From NCBI GenBank assembly GCA_025890175.1, contig JANPYM010000004.1, forward strand, positions 2,709,005-2,773,004: a stretch of 64,000 nucleotides of DNA. Direction: 5' to 3'. Under the pieces are notes generated by a model. That model was not told where the DNA came from. It was given only the letters and a program-made list of their open reading frames with translations, and searched no databases. The position numbers were made by a program, and so were the translations under genes. The DNA is from Ciborinia camelliae. Lineage: Eukaryota; Ascomycota; Leotiomycetes; Helotiales; Sclerotiniaceae. Below are positions 24,084 to 36,500 of this stretch, piece after piece (within the stretch, counting starts at the first letter, position 1; every line of letters starts with the position of its first letter).

Positions 24084-26052
24084 CTTGATGGTATATATCC
24101 TAATGTTCAACTAAAAGTAGACAGATTTTATCAAGTATGATCGGGTATACAAGAGCCTAAGTAAGCATCAATTGATATAAGTATTGATGAGAGTACGCCC
24201 TTTGACTTGTCATATAGAGGTCCGATGACGGAAAGCTTTCCCGGCGTTAAAACTTTGCAAATGAGAACAAAGTATAAATTCTTTCACAAACATAGGATTC
24301 ATATGTAGGACATGGGACATAGGACATAGGACATAGAATTAAAAGTATGTATCTATCATTCGTACATGTCTGATATTAACATCAAATTTGTTGGTGATTA
24401 GAATCTTTTGGAAGGTCATGGTGGTGGGAGTGGGGTACATAAGCAGTCGGGTGTGGGGTTATCCCCCACGAACTTTAAGTGGGGGCCCAGAGTCACCTCC
24501 CTAGAAAGGTATTTTGAAGAAACCGAGAAGCTCGTTGGTACTTTCGAGCTGGAGGACGGAAATCGATTTTCTGATGCCAAAAACAAAAGATTCTCATTTG
24601 AATGTTGAGACCTTGCTGTGATACGCGATCAAGAACTATCCTCCGCAATCAACCCTAAAATATCTGAAATATCAAGGCCGAAAATACAGAGAGAAAGTTC
24701 TGAGAACGCCATGATCTCTGGAATGGTATTTTTGGATACCTCCAAAGTAGACTCAATGAGAGAAGAAACACCATCGAACGGTGTATCTTGACGCCGCCAA
24801 ATCTCAACCAGGAGGAAACACCACCAGTTTCATCCGCAACCCAAAGCAACAAGACCAGAATACCAGCCTTGGAAGAGTATTTCTGGAGGAGTCAACACTT
24901 GCATATATGGGAACGGATCGAAAAGGTGCTGTAAAGAAGCCGCATTCCAAGCGATATGCATGCTCCTTTCAGTCCCAAACTTTCAGGAAATCACTAGATA
25001 TAAGGATGAATCTGGCACACACAACCTAAGTTGAACAGACTGCCAGTGCATTAAGTTCCGAACTCTGTTATTTTGATGCTGATACTATCATTCCTCTACT
25101 ATTTTTGCCATGGCTGGACTATCCTATCCCTTCTCTCCCCTCTTCTCCAACTCAATGTTGATCAATTAATTGCCTTCTGACAACCTGTCGATTTGTCACT
25201 TTCTATTTTACCTAGATTACCAATGTAGTTCCAATCGTTGTCTCGGGCATCCGATAGATCTCCTATTGTAAATTTACCTACAAGGTAGATACTTGGAGAA
25301 ATTAAAATCGGGCTCATAACCTGCTTGTTTCAGAATCAACAACAGACTGAGATGAAAGCTTTGAACTCGCTGTCATAAATGGCTATTGATATAATTACCC
25401 AGCATTTTTGTAGCTTCCCATGTTCAAAGTCGAACTGTCGATAGGTACCTAGGTAGGTAGCTAATAAAAGTAAAGTAAAGTGGCCCATTCAATGGGATTA
25501 GGGGTGGCGAACAATGTTAAGTCTAAATCTAAGTCTAAGTCTGATGTCTGATGTCTGATGTAGTACAACAGGTTAATCAAAATTACACAATACATACCTA
25601 CATACCTAGGTAAAGTTCCACCAAAACCTCCCCAAACCCCACAACTCAAATCCACTCTCACAAAAATATCTCGAGAATCAAGATAAACAAAATTTAAAAA
25701 TCAAACAAATCTCTGCAATTTTCAGATCTCTCATCTTCAGATCTCTCATCTTCAGTAACCCATTCCTCCTCGCTAGTTGCTTTGCTTGACTCTACAATAA
25801 AAAATAAAACAGACGTATCACACGACCAGCACTGTCCTCGAATTTCCCTATATATCATCATCACAATATAGGTAGTATTATAACGTAACTAACCCCGATA
25901 CCTAACTTCCACATGACATTACGTTATAGAGATGGGAAATAATAGAACATAAAATATAGAAGATAGAATATCGTGCTTCTCTCCAGGAAGGAATAAAATA
26001 AAATCATGCGCGAGTTAAGAAATGCGTTGCGTATTGGTGGTCGAAGGACCTA

Positions 26053-26078
26053 GTAGGTAGGTAGGTAGGTAGGTAGGT
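26053..26078. repeat. (TAGG)n microsatellite
   Basis: Six TAGG units in a row, next to shorter CCTAGTAGG sequences. Confidence 0.9.
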
Positions 26079-26476
26079 GGTGATAATATAATTAGCACGA
26101 ATCTATATCGCTTGTTTGTTTTCGCCATATCTACTCCCGGGACAATCATGTATGTAATCGTATATAGGGGCTATACGAAAATTGACGATTGACTAGCATA
26201 CGAACTAACAAGCATACTCACTAACCAACAACCAGCAACCAAACACAAACCCGCACTCCAACACACACACCCGTGGACATGATCGACCACGCGATCGGTC
26301 CTCGAATAGGTAGCTAGGTAGGTAGGTACCTAGGTACCTAGGTATCTAATATCCCAAGAATCCAGAATCATTATACGAATATACAAATATACGGAATCAA
26401 GTATGGTACTTTACTTTACTTTTCTTTATATGTTGAGCTAGGTATCACCAGGTTCTAATTCAATTGTTAGTTATAT

Positions 26477-26614
26477 ATGAGATGATATGATATGAGATGA
26501 TATGAGATGAGATGATATGAGATGAGATGATATGAGATGAGATGAGATGAGATGAGATGATATGATATGATATGATATGATATGAGATGATATGATATGA
26601 TATGATATGATGAT
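26477..26614. repeat. GATAT/GAGAT compound microsatellite
   Basis: About 138 nt built from the pentamers GATAT and GAGAT (as ATGATATG and ATGAGATG), in a mixed order. Confidence 0.9.
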
Positions 26615-26966
26615 GAAGTCACCGATCGATCGCGTGGAAATTTAATGATTGGTGCAAACTGCAAAGAGGGTTAGGTAGGTATAGGTAGGTACGGGATGTA
26701 TATCATATATGATATATTCATAATATATAAGGTAAATAAATAGACTAAAAAACTAAAAAACTAATGAAAATAAGAATGAGAGTGAGAGTATCGATACAAC
26801 GAACATTAATATTAAAATCTGGATGCGTCATGCATCATGCGTCATGCATCATGCGTCAGGGTAATGTCGTGTCGCAGGGTCGGTCGTATTGGGATTTGAG
26901 ATTATACTATGGCTTAGACGACGGCTTAGACGATGACTTGGACGACGACTGCCTATAGTCAATATT

Positions 26967-27225
26967 TGATTTTGATTTTGATTTTGTTTTCGGGTTTGGG
27001 GTTTGGGGTTTGATTTTGATTTTGTTTTCGGGTTTGGAATTTGGGGTTTGGAATTTGGGGTTTGGAATTTGGGGTTTGGAATTTGGGGTTTGGAATTTGG
27101 GGTTTGGAATTTGGGGTTTGGAATTTGGGGTTTGGGGTTTGGAATTTGGGGTTTGGAATTTGGGGTTTGGAATTTGGGGTTTGGAATTTGGGGTTTGGGG
27201 TTTGGAATTTGGAATTTGGGGTTGA
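26967..27225. repeat. 14-bp minisatellite GGTTTGGAATTTGG
   Basis: Begins with two copies of a block around GATTTTGATTTTGTTTTCGG, then about thirteen copies of GGTTTGGAATTTGG interspersed with shorter GGTTTGG units. Strong G/C strand asymmetry: G almost only on the plus strand. Confidence 0.92.
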
Positions 27226-27331
27226 GAAGAAGAACCGGGACTGAGTATTGAGTATTGAGCATTGAGTATGTGGGATATGGGATATAGGTAGGGCATGTGC
27301 ATGTACAGGTACAGGTACATGGACAAGTGCA

Positions 27332-27360
27332 TAGAAATGAAATGAAATGAAATGAAATGG
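27332..27360. repeat. (GAAAT)n microsatellite
   Basis: Five GAAAT pentamers in a row. Confidence 0.85.
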
Positions 27361-27474
27361 TTTATTCGCATTACATCGCTTCGCTTGCTAGGTAGTAGGT
27401 ACCTATATACAGGTTGAAATTCAAATTCAATTCATGTTCATGTTTAAGTTTAACAGTCAAAAGTGTATTGAATC

Positions 27475-27537
27475 AATCATCATTCATTCAATCATTTAAT
27501 CATTCATTCAATCATTTAATCATTTATTCATTCATTA
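27475..27537. repeat. CATT/CAAT microsatellite
   Basis: Imperfect tetranucleotide array of ATCATTCATTCA and TTTAATCATT units. Confidence 0.8.
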
Positions 27538-27702
27538 TAGAGATCTTCATTGATATAGAATCCTAGCTTAGATAGTATCTACCTACCTAACTAACTAACC
27601 AACTAATTTGATAAGATATGATATGATATGATCCAATCAACCGTACGCTAAAATCCAAGCTAGCTAGCTAGCGACCCCAGAGCCAAGCGTGAAGAGAATT
27701 CT

Positions 27703-29078
27703 CTATTGAGAAACACCGGCACCGCGGATGGCATCGACCTGTTCGCTGAGGGAAGCGTTGTTGCATGGGGCGGCGAGTGGTGGGCCTTCGGGTGTGACGT
27801 ATGCTTTGGTCATGCCGCCGTCGACGACGAAATCCTGTGGGTGATGGAATGTTAGGGGGTGTGTTTTTTGAGGGGGGGGGAGGAGGATTTGATGGAGATT
27901 TTGGGGGAAGGGGGGGTGATGGTTGGGGGGAGAGAAGAGGAAATATGGGGGAAGAAAAGAGAAGAAAAAAAAACATACCTGTCCATTAACAAAGCTACTC
28001 TCATCACTGGCCAAGAACAAAACAGCTTGAGCTTGCTCAATCGCCTCTCCGAATCTTCCACCTGGGAAATGAATCTCACGTCTCAATCTCTTTGGCTTAT
28101 CATCTCCCAACCAATCTTGCAACAAGGGGGTGTTCAAAGGCGCCGGGCATAACGCATTGAATCTGTAACCCTCTCTGGCGTGAACAATTGCCAACTCTCT
28201 GGTCATAGCCAAGACTGCTCCCTTGGAAGCTGTGTAAGCCAATTGAGGGGTGGCGGAACCAACAAGAGCGACGACGGAAGCGGTGTTGATGATGGAACCG
28301 CGCGTCTTCTTATTCTTTCTCATCGAGATAACGGCGTGTTTGCAACCGAACCAAACTCCCTTGACATTGATAGCTTGAGTCAAATCCCAGATCTTCTCGG
28401 GGGTATCAATAGCATCAGCATCATCGGAATGCATAATACCGGCATTGTTGAACATGATATCAATACCGCCCCAAGCTTCGAGATGAGCAACGGCCTTTTC
28501 AATATCGGCTTCTTTGGAGACGTCGCATACTTGGATCTCTACTTTGTGGGCGGATGGAACTAATTGCTTGAGTTTTGCAGATGCTTTCTCGAGGGCTGGC
28601 CCGGAAATATCCGTCATGAGGACATTGGCGCCTTCTTTGGCGAAGAGAATGCAGGTTTCGAGACCGATTCCTCTAGATGGTTTGTTAGTATGATGAAATG
28701 AATGATTTTTTTGGTTGGAATGGATTTCTCTCGAGTATGAAGTTTCCCATGAAATGCTCTCAAGACCCAGATGCATGTCTTCGCTACCCCCCACAAGAGA
28801 AATATGGGAGGTCACGTGCATCCACAGACCAAAACACAACCATCACCAGAAGCTCTTGATAAGGGCATAACTCTAGGATGAGAAGAAGAACAAGCACGAT
28901 ACTCATCGTCCCAAATTGCCGAAACCTGTAGATTTCGAGCCATACCGAGAAGTCCATATCAGGGAGTAGAGAAACGCATGGCTTACCCAGCAGCACCGGT
29001 GACAATAGCATTCTTACCATGCAGTCTTCCCATCTGGAAGCTGTTGATGGTGGGTACATTTGCTCCGCTGGCGCTCAT
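27703..29078 (-). CDS. Short-chain dehydrogenase/reductase (classical SDR)
   Basis: Exons 29078-28987, 28672-27979 and 27834-27703 give 305 aa. The first splice builds the cofactor motif NAIVTGAAGGIG. Other SDR landmarks: the D-x-S adenine loop LMTDISGPAL, MFNNAGIM, catalytic Ser in INTASVVALVG, catalytic Tyr-x-x-x-Lys in LAYTASKGAVLAM, and the C-terminal FVNGQ-DFVVDGGMT typical of the family. An Asp after the second beta strand (TDIS) suggests NAD(H) preference. The first intron is 314 nt, five times the window's norm, and the last is 144 nt and strongly purine/pyrimidine-biased. The substrate is unknown. Its distance of over 4 kb from the NRPS, with the GS-like gene between, makes cluster membership possible but unproven. 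Confidence 0.92.
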
Positions 29079-30784
29079 TTTGAATTATATGTTGTGATGT
29101 ATTTTTCTGATATAGATGTGGTCTTCTGTCGTATTTCTTGTCAGCGATGAACTCTTCTCCCCGAAGAAGTGGTTTGGTGTTTTGATGTTCTTGTAGCACA
29201 GAGCGCGACTATCCCTCACTCTCACAATAATAATGAAGCTTACTGACCCTTTGTTCTTGATGTACGTATTGGCTGGGGAGAATATTGGGAGTGAAAAATG
29301 AAGAAGATTATCAGAATATCAGAATATCAAAATTGGGATAAAGTAGTTGAAGTCGTCTAATGTACTTGGAAATATCTCGAAGCCTTAAGAACTAAATTAT
29401 AAATGTTACCTAATTGGTTGTGATCACAATGCGTAAATGATAAAAGGGAGAGAATGTGGATAGCTGATGTGTCATTTGGTAGCACAGTACAAACTGGTCC
29501 GTTCTCGGTGCAACCGTGCAACGGAATTGGAAGTCATAGAAATGATAGAAATGATAGAATTTTTATCGTTCCGAAGAACAACCATTCCGAAAACACGATT
29601 TATACTCATATCGGATTGTCAGTCCTTTTTGTTAAGAGAGATAGGAAGATTGGAAAACATGAATGGGATGACTCTGATTATCCAGTCATCATGACTGTGG
29701 CTGTGATGTGAGGAAGGTTGAAACTTGGGAAGGGGGAAAGATGGGGTTCGGGTTCGGGGTTCGATGACTGAATAAGGAAATTTGAGTCTTGAGACGATTA
29801 TCCATGATTCCATATATAATAATATATTGATGGATTGCTCTAGTCCGGGCGGCGGGTACGTCAGTTGTGAAGATCTGAAGGGAGAAAGAGTCTAAAGTCT
29901 AAGAGATATGATTGAAGTTTGATATATATCACGTATTATATATATCATGTATATCATCCCACCGCGGGGTATAACCTTGCTGTAAGAGGTAATACAGAAG
30001 TCGATAACACGATGATATCAATGGCAATACCGATACTCTGTCTCTGGATTCTCAACGCCATGGAGATTTGGAGGAAACCGATGTTACTGTAATGATGTTC
30101 TGATGTTCTGTACAGATGTGTACCTCGTAGATTTTACACCACGTTGTGTTATGTTGTGAGCTGCTCCTGAGCGTATGATTACGGAACGTTTACCAAGTTT
30201 ATCAAGTTTACCATATAAATTCATCTCCTCCGTACCTATTCATCGGCCTATTCTTCAACCTATTCTCATTACATTTACATATGACGATTTCGTATTTGCT
30301 GATTGGCATGGAAGTTACCTACCGTACGGACTACGGAGGAGGGAGGTATTCGGTACTTGTAGATACTAGATAGGTAGCTCTACATGTTAGTAGATCATTT
30401 CAGTCATATCTATTGCCATTTTATGTTTGATCTCTGCATCCGAACATTTACCATTCACTGCGCCACCAAGTTTAATACCAAAATCGTGGTGATGGTGGCT
30501 GAAGGGTGGGTAGCCGTAGCTTAAAAGCAGCATTGACTTTAGCCCCTCACTTTATCGCAGAGCAAGCATAAATTCTTATCGCATCAATACGCAATCTTCC
30601 TTGCTTGGCTTGTTATCACTATCACTCTCACTCTTTTCCCTCTCGAGGCATACGTCAACTTGAATCTCTCTCTGCAATAAGCCAGATTCCCTATATCCAT
30701 ACATTTCAATCTGTCAATCATTTCAGGAAATCCTCAGCTTAACAATTGCAATTCTATCTTTATAAATTCCTCATCGACGCAAAG
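29079..30784. other. Divergent promoter region between SDR and GS-like genes
   Basis: No supported gene. The right end has a pyrimidine-rich leader (about 30590-30720) before the GS-like ATG. A palindromic ATATATATCACG...ATATATATCATG stretch lies at 29918-29950. Confidence 0.5.
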
Positions 30785-32383
30785 ATGCCAGATACTCCAG
30801 AATGGATAGCTTCACACAAGCAATGGGATGAGAAAACCGCCGAGAACCTCACCACACTTCTCGAAAATGATACAAAAGTGAAATTGGCCGGTATTGACGT
30901 TGATGGCGTACTGCGTGGAAAGCTTGTCTCCAAGAAGAAGTTCCTTGGTATTGCGAAAGAGGGCTTTGGATTCTGTTCAGTCATTTTCGGTTGGGATATG
31001 CATGATCAGACTTACTTTAAAGAATTGAAGATCAGTAATGCGGAGAATGGTTACCATGATATCATTGCGATTCCAGATTTAAGTAGCTTTAGAAGGATAC
31101 CGTGGGAAGATAATGTACCATTCTTTTTGATCAGTTTCTATGACCCGGATACGGGAGCTCCAGTTTCTGCCTGCCCGAGGGGACTGTTGAAGACAGCAGT
31201 GGAGAAGTTACAGGCAAATGGATTCGGTGCAATGGCTGGAGGTATGGGGAGTTCTGCGTGTGCATATTGGCTACCACTAACAACGCGTAGCTGAGTACGA
31301 GTTCTTCCAATTCAAGGCGCCAGCGAGCAACCCTCATGCTCCACTTTCCGAACGAAATACCTCTTCTACAGCGACTTTCCTAAGAGAAAACCCCGTCGAA
31401 TCATTACCCTCTTTGACCGAAGGAATGTTCGGATATAGTTTGACTAGACCAGTGCATAACCAAGATTACTACTATGGCATATATGATGCATGCGAGCAGT
31501 TCAACTGCGGAATAGAAGGATGGCATACCGAGAGTGGACCTGGTGTTTTTGAGGCTGCGTTGGCATTTGGGGAAATTCAACAAATGGCAGACAAAGCAAG
31601 CTTGTTTAAGTGAGTTTGAGGTTCTTGATATCATGTTAGGGACGAGAGGCTAATAGTGGCAGATATGTTGTAAAATCAGTCGCAACAAAGTATGGCATAA
31701 CCCCATGTTTTATGGCGAAGCCAAGACAAGGTTTACCTGGAAATAGCGGGCACATGCACATTTCGATTGTCGACAAAGATGGCAAGAATCTCTTCTTCCG
31801 AGAAACCAAAGACACAGAGGCAAAATGGAAAGATATTGAGAACCTTTCAGATATGGGTCGACATTTCCTCGCTGGAGTATTGGAAGGACTTCCATATGTC
31901 ATGCCGCTCCTTGCACCCACAGTCAACTCTTACAAACGTCTAGTAGAGAATTTCTGGGCTCCAGTAACAGTATCATGGGGTCTTGAACACCGCGCCGCCT
32001 CAGTCCGTCTCATCGCCCCTCCTACCTCCAAACCTGGCGCCACGCGTTTCGAAGTCCGAGTACCCGGAGCAGATACCAATCCCTTTTACGTGCTCGCAGC
32101 CATCTTAGCATTGGGATGGCGAGGAATCGAAAAGAAATTGGAGATCCAACAACCACCTCTAGGCAAGGGCCAAGACGTCGGAGGAAAGGCCGATGCCGGC
32201 ATCAGGCTGGCGAAGAATTTGAAGGAGGCTACCGAAAAGTTTATGGCACAGGATAGTATCGCCCGAGAGGTCTTTGGCGATGAGTTTGTGGATCATTATG
32301 GAGGCACTCGCGAACATGAGATTCGCTTGTGGGATGAGGCGGTTACGGATTGGGAGGTTCGGAGATATATCGAAACGGTTTGA
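30785..32383 (+). CDS. Type I glutamine synthetase-like ligase
   Basis: Exons 30785-31241, 31291-31609 and 31663-32383 give 498 aa. It begins MPDTPEWIASHKQWDEKTAE. The GS beta-grasp domain spans about residues 35-140 (VDGVLRGKLVSKKKF, FGWDMHD). The catalytic domain contains the metal ligands in AEYEFFQF and EGWHTESGPGVFEAAL, the ATP-binding signature KPRQGLPGNSGHMHIS, NSYKRLVENFWAP, and the Arg-rich HRAASVRLIAPP strand. This is the prokaryotic-type (GS-I/FluG C-domain-like) architecture, not the short eukaryotic GS-II used for bulk ammonium assimilation. Related enzymes join glutamate to amines, so the product need not be glutamine. It sits immediately downstream of the NRPS, convergent with it (3' ends 1.2 kb apart). 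Confidence 0.9.
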
Positions 32384-33594
32384 TTGGTCGATCGTTCCCT
32401 GGGTATAGATATAGATACTAGGTATATAGCTAGATATAGGTATAGGTATAGGTATCATGCATTAAAAACGAAAACGCAATTTAGTTTTTCACCCCCTTTC
32501 CTCCCTCCCTCTCTCCTTCTTTTCAAAGCTGTAAGTACGATCCGAATCGGTTAGTGGAACAATCGATTCGATTCTCTAAAGCTATTGATACAATTCGAAT
32601 CGATCATTGAAACGACCGATTGCCGATTCGGTCCGGGAAACTTGGTTTGGGGGAAGGAGGTAGGAAGGATAGGAAGGGTGGGGCTTAAAACCTTTTTTTA
32701 TACACGTTATTTTGGATCCGAATCGGTTTTGCAGTTTGTGGTTTACGTTTGCATATTTCTTCACGTTTTGGGCGCATGGGTTTATCGTTTATACTACCTA
32801 ATTCTTTCTCTTTCTCTTGCTTATTAAGATTCTGTTGTTAAGATGAGAGTTTATTTGTAAGTGCTATCTATCTGTGCATAATAATGCCGCAATGTAAGGA
32901 GTGCGTCCTTCCTTCCTTGCTTGTTATTTATCATAGGTTCTTCATGGTTTTGTTGTGTTGTAGATTGATATTCCGGAGATTATTCGGCCTCTTTTCTTTT
33001 CTTCGCTCTATACTGCGTGCAAAGTTCCGTATAGAGCCTCTATCAATGACACTGAATGGCGCTTATATGGCTTTAACCGTCATGGCCGCATGGTTTCGGT
33101 GGAAAGATCGGTAGGTCAAGTCATCGAACCAGCAAGTTCCGCGGGACAGCGCCTACAACCTTTTTTTTGTTTTTTTTTGTTCATTTTCCTGGAATCTGGA
33201 TATCACATACCATACGGCTAGGTAGGTATCTATCTATCTATACCTAGCCTATAGATGGCTTAAACGTGGCTGTCCACTTGTTAAGATTAGCGAATAAGAA
33301 TCTTTTGTACAATGGGTCTTGGTTGGAGTGAATATTTCTTTTGATCAAAAAATGTGATACCATATAATTCTATATACTCTGCCCCGGATTATATATCTCG
33401 CCCAACCCTAATTCCATCATCTCTTCGCATTATAGAAGCAGAAAGAAAATCCCTTCTCTTAAAGTTGTTTTGGTTAGAAATCAAAATATACTTAAAACAC
33501 AGGATATATATATATACATTTCGACTATCTGTTTAGGATGATTTTAGAGCAGGCTCTAAAACATTAGCGCCACTATCGAACTGATCATACTCGA
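32384..33594. other. Convergent intergenic region
   Basis: Lies between the 3' ends of the GS-like gene and the NRPS. It contains TATAGGTATAGG repeats at 32405-32456, a repeated ATCCGAATCGGTT/ATTCGAATCGATC motif (32540, 32590, 32708) and T-rich runs near 33160-33180 and 33510. No gene. Confidence 0.5.
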
Positions 33595-36500
33595 TCAGGT
33601 GGAGCTATCTACCAACTCCGAACAAACTTTCTCAATCAACTCCGTAATAAGATTCACTGCATAGCCAGGACCTCCAATGACCTTCACTTTAAGCATGCCT
33701 TCGCTGTTCGGAATGGCGAAAATCTCCAAAAAGTTCGCTGCGACGGGAATTCTCCACCATCCCTTACTTTTCAACCCACCAGTAGCACCTGGTAACTTGA
33801 GCGATGGATTCTCATCGACGTTCTGGTACTGTATCCAGCACCCAAATTCCTTCGTATCACTGGGCCAGTCTGTACAGTACTTTACGATGTCTGACAGACC
33901 GGTCGTCTCATGCGGAAGACTGTTTATAGACTGCTTTTGTAGGTCTGCCAGCTGCTTTGCTTTGGAATGACCTCGAGAGAGGTTAACTCGCAAGGGTAAG
34001 CGATTCAGACAGGGCCCCACTACCTCTTGTAGAGAAGGAGGAACTGTGGCACGACCGGATACCACACGACCGAAAACAACATCTAATGAGCCAGTGATAT
34101 GGCTGAGCGCGGAGGCGCAGGCCAAGGTAAATAGTGAAGACTGCGTAATGCCAGAGAGTGCTTGTGGCTCAGGAATAGTGCGTACGAGAACGGTGGGCGG
34201 ACCACTCTTTATAGTTGTTGTTGAGGTGCACGGTATTATAGTCATTGAGGAGTTCTGGAGGACTTTGCGCCAGTAGGAATAGCTTTTGGCCTTATGCAAT
34301 TGGGTGTGGTAGATATAGCGACTGAAGTCATTGATCTTTGGGGTCGAGCCTGTGTATATATCGGCCAAGATCTGCAGAGTGCGGCCCAAACTTATCGCGT
34401 CATACACTGCATGCGACATGCTGAAGACGAGCCTGGCACTATTGTTTTGTCCCCGAATGAGCTTGAGCTGCGATAAGGGAGCTCCTAGAGAGACCGGCAG
34501 CTGAAGTTCCTCTTCTGCTAGCTTATCAAAGGCGGCATCTACATTGTCCACATTATCTACGACATCGACAGTCGTATTCCATGTATCAAAGACAGCTTGG
34601 AAAAAGGTATCACCGGAGCGAACAAAGGCTGTTCGATAAATGTCGCAGTATCGGACCAATTGCTCACAGCTTTGGAGGAGACGTTGCTGATCCAAGACCT
34701 CAGCGAAATCAACGTAACTGTGTAAATAAGAACGACGAGGCACATGAAGGTTGTCCCTAATATACGTGGCCTGCATATCAGTGACCGGTAAAACATCGAT
34801 GAGCTGGCCATGCCCAGGTTGGACCTGGGAAATCACCTCCGTCTTGATAAAAGCATCTCGATCGCTAAGATCTAGCAAACTGAAGCGCGAGCATTCACTT
34901 TCATTTACGAGATCGGGCTTTGCGTCTGTCACCAGAAGATCGACGATCCGGTCTTTGGTAAGAATATCGGCAACAGTCAGCTGAAGACCTGATGCACGAG
35001 CCAGCGATGCAAGTCTCATGGCGCCGATGGAGTCACCACCAAGTTGAATGAAGTTGTTTTCCATGCCAAAAGACTTCTCGTCCCAGGAAAGTACATTTGC
35101 CACCATGGCATGTAGCTTTGCCTCCTCAGGAGTGTTTGGAGCACGCCTCGCAACACTACACACTTGCAGAAGATCCTCCTTACGCATTGCCAAAGCAGCT
35201 TTTCGCAGTTTTCCCCGGTCTACTTTCTGCGATGTAGTATTTGGGATGCTGTCTACGAGCATATACCCATTTGGGATCATATAGCTTGGTAGAATGGCTG
35301 AGAGGTGAGTTGTGGCGGAAGCAGCAAGCTCCGCCACATAAGCTGCTGCTTGTGGGGTACCAGAAGCCGGGCCTTCTTGCAAGAGCTTGACGAAAGCGAT
35401 GAGCGCACTCTCGGTGGAGTCACTTGGCTTGATGATATCCACGACGACTTGAGATGCTGTGGACTTTCCGATAGCATTGTGTACATGGTGCTCGATATCC
35501 TCGAGCTCCACTCGCTGCCCACGAATCTTGATCTGGGCGTCCTTCCGACCGACAAATTCGAGATTGCCGTCCTCTTCGTACCGGACAAGGTCACCCGTAC
35601 GGTACAGACGTCCATGTCTACCAGGAATGCCGGGATAGCCCTGCACTAGCCATTCGGGATCTTCTACGAATGACGCTTCGGTCTTCTCAGGCTCGTTTAA
35701 ATACTGAAATAGATAGCAGAGTCAGCGGGAAATTAAAGAAAGAACGACAGAATCTTGATTTGACTTACACCTTGACCAACAAGGGGCCCTTCAAGCCAAA
35801 GCTCACCAATGTCGCCCACCGCCACCAATGAATCACCGCGCTCTGGGTCCACGACCCAGGTTCTCGACCCTAGACCCTTTCCAATAACAACACGGGAGCG
35901 TGTTGGATCCAGTAGGTGACTGATCGAAATCGGTGTGCATTCTGATGGGCCATATGAATGAATGATCTGAGCCCGATCTTTCCAGTAGTCGATTTCGTCG
36001 CGCGGCAAATTCTCGCCACCGAAGTTGACGACCCTCACCTCTGATCCATGAAACAGTTTACTCGTCGTAGGGGTGAAGACTAAGGTGTTTGCCTGCCTGC
36101 TAATGACCGCCTCCTTGACCTCAAGTTGGATCTCAGATTGCGATGGGATACACAGACACCCACCGGCACAAAGAGTATGGAGCACATTGAGCCAGGAGAC
36201 ATCGAACGCGTAAGACACAAAGTCGAACGTCCGACTACTAGGGCTGAATTGCAGCGTGGGATGGCCGTATTTGAGCGCGCTTGCGAAGTTCGAGTGGCTG
36301 ATTATTGCACCTTTGGGAGTGCCCGTCGAGCCAGAGGTAAAGACAACATAGAGCCAAGTATCCGGATCTACCGCCGGTAATCGTGTACCTTCTTGGAACT
36401 TGAAGATCGGCTCGTGGCTATCGCTCACCACTATAACTTGCGCATTGAAAGGAGCCAACTTTCGTGCTCGTTGTTCCTGTTCAGCAGAAGTCAGGATAAT

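Larger units (their letters stand above)
24084..27702. other. Long repeat-rich intergenic region
   Basis: About 3.6 kb without a supported gene. 24400-25030 holds overlapping open frames, one ending around LEEYFWRSQHLHIWERIEKV, that may be remnants of a gene; none is recognised. From 25440 onward it is dominated by TAGG/CCTA palindromes, a GATATG/GATGAG array (26477-26614), a 14-bp minisatellite (26967-27225), GAAAT and CATT arrays. Long ORFs in the minisatellite are artefacts of the repeat. Confidence 0.55.

Noticed and set aside
24400..25030. Possible gene on the plus strand
   Set aside because: Overlapping frames, none with start, splice or family support.
26849..27371. Two or more ORFs of 64-154 codons on each strand rich in QIPNPK/WNLGFGIWG
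   Set aside because: They are translations of the 14-bp minisatellite, open on several frames at once, with no start context.
35704..35768. Treating 33595-35646 and 35733-40841 as separate genes
   Set aside because: A gtaagt/ttcag intron joins them in one frame and restores an uninterrupted A3 domain.
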